DNA of 7,891 bases from Candidatus Gorgonimonas leptogorgiae (GTDB taxonomy: Bacteria; Pseudomonadota; Gammaproteobacteria; Pseudomonadales; Endozoicomonadaceae): the NCBI GenBank assembly GCA_929200515.1, contig CAKNAD010000138.1:1-7891 (forward strand). Reading direction: 5' to 3'. The notes under the pieces are model-generated. The model did not search any database and was not told where the DNA came from. It worked only from the letters and a program-made list of their open reading frames with translations. The first letter of the stretch is position 1; each line of letters begins with the position of its first letter. Shown in pieces: positions 6,735-7,891 of the stretch. A program made the position numbers and the translations under genes.

Positions 6735-7891
6735 ATGGAAATAAACCCATTATATAATTCACAACAAAATTTAAATCTACCCGTAGAAAACCAGAATAAC
6801 TCTGCAAAGATTAGACATTATTTATCTAAACTTAATGAAGTTGATACTAATTCTTTAAAAAAACCAAATGATACTAAAACACTTCAATCTTTATCGAAAT
6901 TATCCATAGCAAAAGCTGTAGAAAATACACCTGCTCTTATACAGAATAATAATCCTTGGTACATAAATACACAATTACATGCTAGTTATTTATTTTCCCC
7001 TAGGTTAGATCAACAAACTTGGAATGAACAATTAATTGCGTTACAACAGCAACAAGCTAATGTTTGTGGTATTTCTTTTAATAATTTTCAGCATGTTTTT
7101 GTGCAAAATTTATCTACATTAAACCCTGAAGAAGCAAATCCATTTTCACAACTACCTAAAAAAAGTCTGTTAGTTGTATTTGGTAACTGTGCTAGAAAAG
7201 TTCCGTTAAATATCCCTCATGAAGTTACTGTTATTGGTAGCAACTCTCTTATTAATATAAGAGATAATTCTTGGAGCCCAGTTATTCCAGAAGCTCATTT
7301 TTTCCCGTATAAAGATACTGAAAATAAAACCTCTGATTTATCTGAAATTATTGTTTTAGATGGAGCAAACTTAATTGGCATACATATTGATAGTGAAAAT
7401 ATTACCACAGCGATAACAGCAAATGATAAAATGAATAACCCGCTAGTTATAAAAAATAATACCATAACTGGGTATGGATCAATTATAATAACTGAAGCAA
7501 ATTGTGTAATTGTAAAAAATAATATAATTCCTACTAATATAGAAGTTGATGAATATGGTTATACAACATTAGATTCATATACTCAAGGGGTTTATCTTCA
7601 AGCATGTAATACTTATTTAGGAGATTGCTCTGATAGTATTTCAACTAATATGGATTCAACATCAATAGAGCAAATAACCGAGTTAGAAAAAAATAGACGC
7701 TTGTATAGCAGGTATAATCGTAAGGATCCAAATGTTAAATTATTAAAAAATAAGTTTTCTCCAGCAGCAAATAGTGAAATTTGGCAAGCTGATTTACTAT
7801 GGTTACAACAAAACTCAGCAGAAATTAGCGGTATTCCAACTAGTAAGTTTAAGCATGTATCTGTAATTAATTTAGATGAAATAGATCCAGA
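6735..7891 (+). CDS. Uncharacterised large protein with beta-helix-like region, 5' part
   Basis: The frame is open from ATG at 6735 to the window edge: 385 complete codons without a stop, so the C-terminus is missing. No family is recognised. There is no signal peptide. Residues 1-75 are polar and Asn/Gln/Ser/Lys-rich, probably flexible. Residues 76-142 look helical, with a QQQQ run at 104-107. From about 143 to 270 short hydrophobic beta strands alternate with Asn/Gly turns (LLVVFGNCA 145-153, VTVIGS 164-169, IIVLDGANLIGIHI 205-218, PLVIKNNTITGYG 236-248, CVIVKNNII 257-265). This resembles the coils of a right-handed parallel beta-helix, as in pectate-lyase-like and tailspike folds. Residues 311-360 turn helical and charged. 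No catalytic residues can be pointed out. AAGGA at 6721-6725 supports the start. It follows the propeller gene by 138 bases on the same strand, with a TAATAT box at 6678-6683 as a weak promoter candidate. Confidence 0.75.
   Translation, partial: MEINPLYNSQQNLNLPVENQNNSAKIRHYLSKLNEVDTNSLKKPNDTKTLQSLSKLSIAKAVENTPALIQNNNPWYINTQLHASYLFSPRLDQQTWNEQLIALQQQQANVCGISFNNFQHVFVQNLSTLNPEEANPFSQLPKKSLLVVFGNCARKVPLNIPHEVTVIGSNSLINIRDNSWSPVIPEAHFFPYKDTENKTSDLSEIIVLDGANLIGIHIDSENITTAITANDKMNNPLVIKNNTITGYGSIIITEANCVIVKNNIIPTNIEVDEYGYTTLDSYTQGVYLQACNTYLGDCSDSISTNMDSTSIEQITELEKNRRLYSRYNRKDPNVKLLKNKFSPAANSEIWQADLLWLQQNSAEISGIPTSKFKHVSVINLDEIDP

Overview
The window looks like a piece of chromosome from a strongly AT-rich, probably host-associated gammaproteobacterium. 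The gammaproteobacterial assignment rests on the cca product, which follows the E. coli-type CCA-adding enzyme closely over its catalytic half. It is also supported by the polA and holA products, which align motif for motif with E. coli Pol I and the Pol III delta subunit. Low GC, Asn/Lys/Ile-rich proteins and a neighbouring set of repeat-fold proteins fit an intracellular or symbiotic lifestyle, but that is inference. I cannot name a genus.

Layout. Positions 1-838 (minus strand) hold the 5' part of cca, cut by the window edge. Positions 839-1099 form a 261-base divergent spacer with a TATAAT box facing each way and, between them, a compact imperfect RNA hairpin (957-998). Positions 1100-3817 are a complete, apparently fully active polA. 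It ends in three in-frame stop codons and is followed 9 bases later by holA (3827-4864), so the two replication genes very likely form one transcript. A 36-base convergent gap follows.

From 4865 on the character changes from conserved housekeeping genes to genes I cannot name. On the minus strand (4901-5281) lies a small exported protein with about three 20-residue leucine-rich repeats. A 214-base AT-rich divergent spacer separates it from a plus-strand cytosolic-looking beta-propeller protein (5496-6596). After 138 bases comes the start of a further gene (6735 to beyond 7891), whose product has a beta-helix-like middle section and no signal peptide.

How they fit together. cca (tRNA 3'-end maturation and repair), polA (Okazaki fragment processing and repair) and holA (clamp loading) are core information-processing genes. 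The three downstream genes share no recognisable pathway. What they share is a simple repeated beta fold, typical of binding surfaces, and sequence unlike any family I can name. They are reasonable candidates for lineage-specific, host- or envelope-interacting proteins. The main observations worth following are this cluster, the loss of the HD phosphohydrolase motifs from the CCA enzyme, and the structured element upstream of polA. I found no tRNA, rRNA, CRISPR array, insertion sequence or phage gene.
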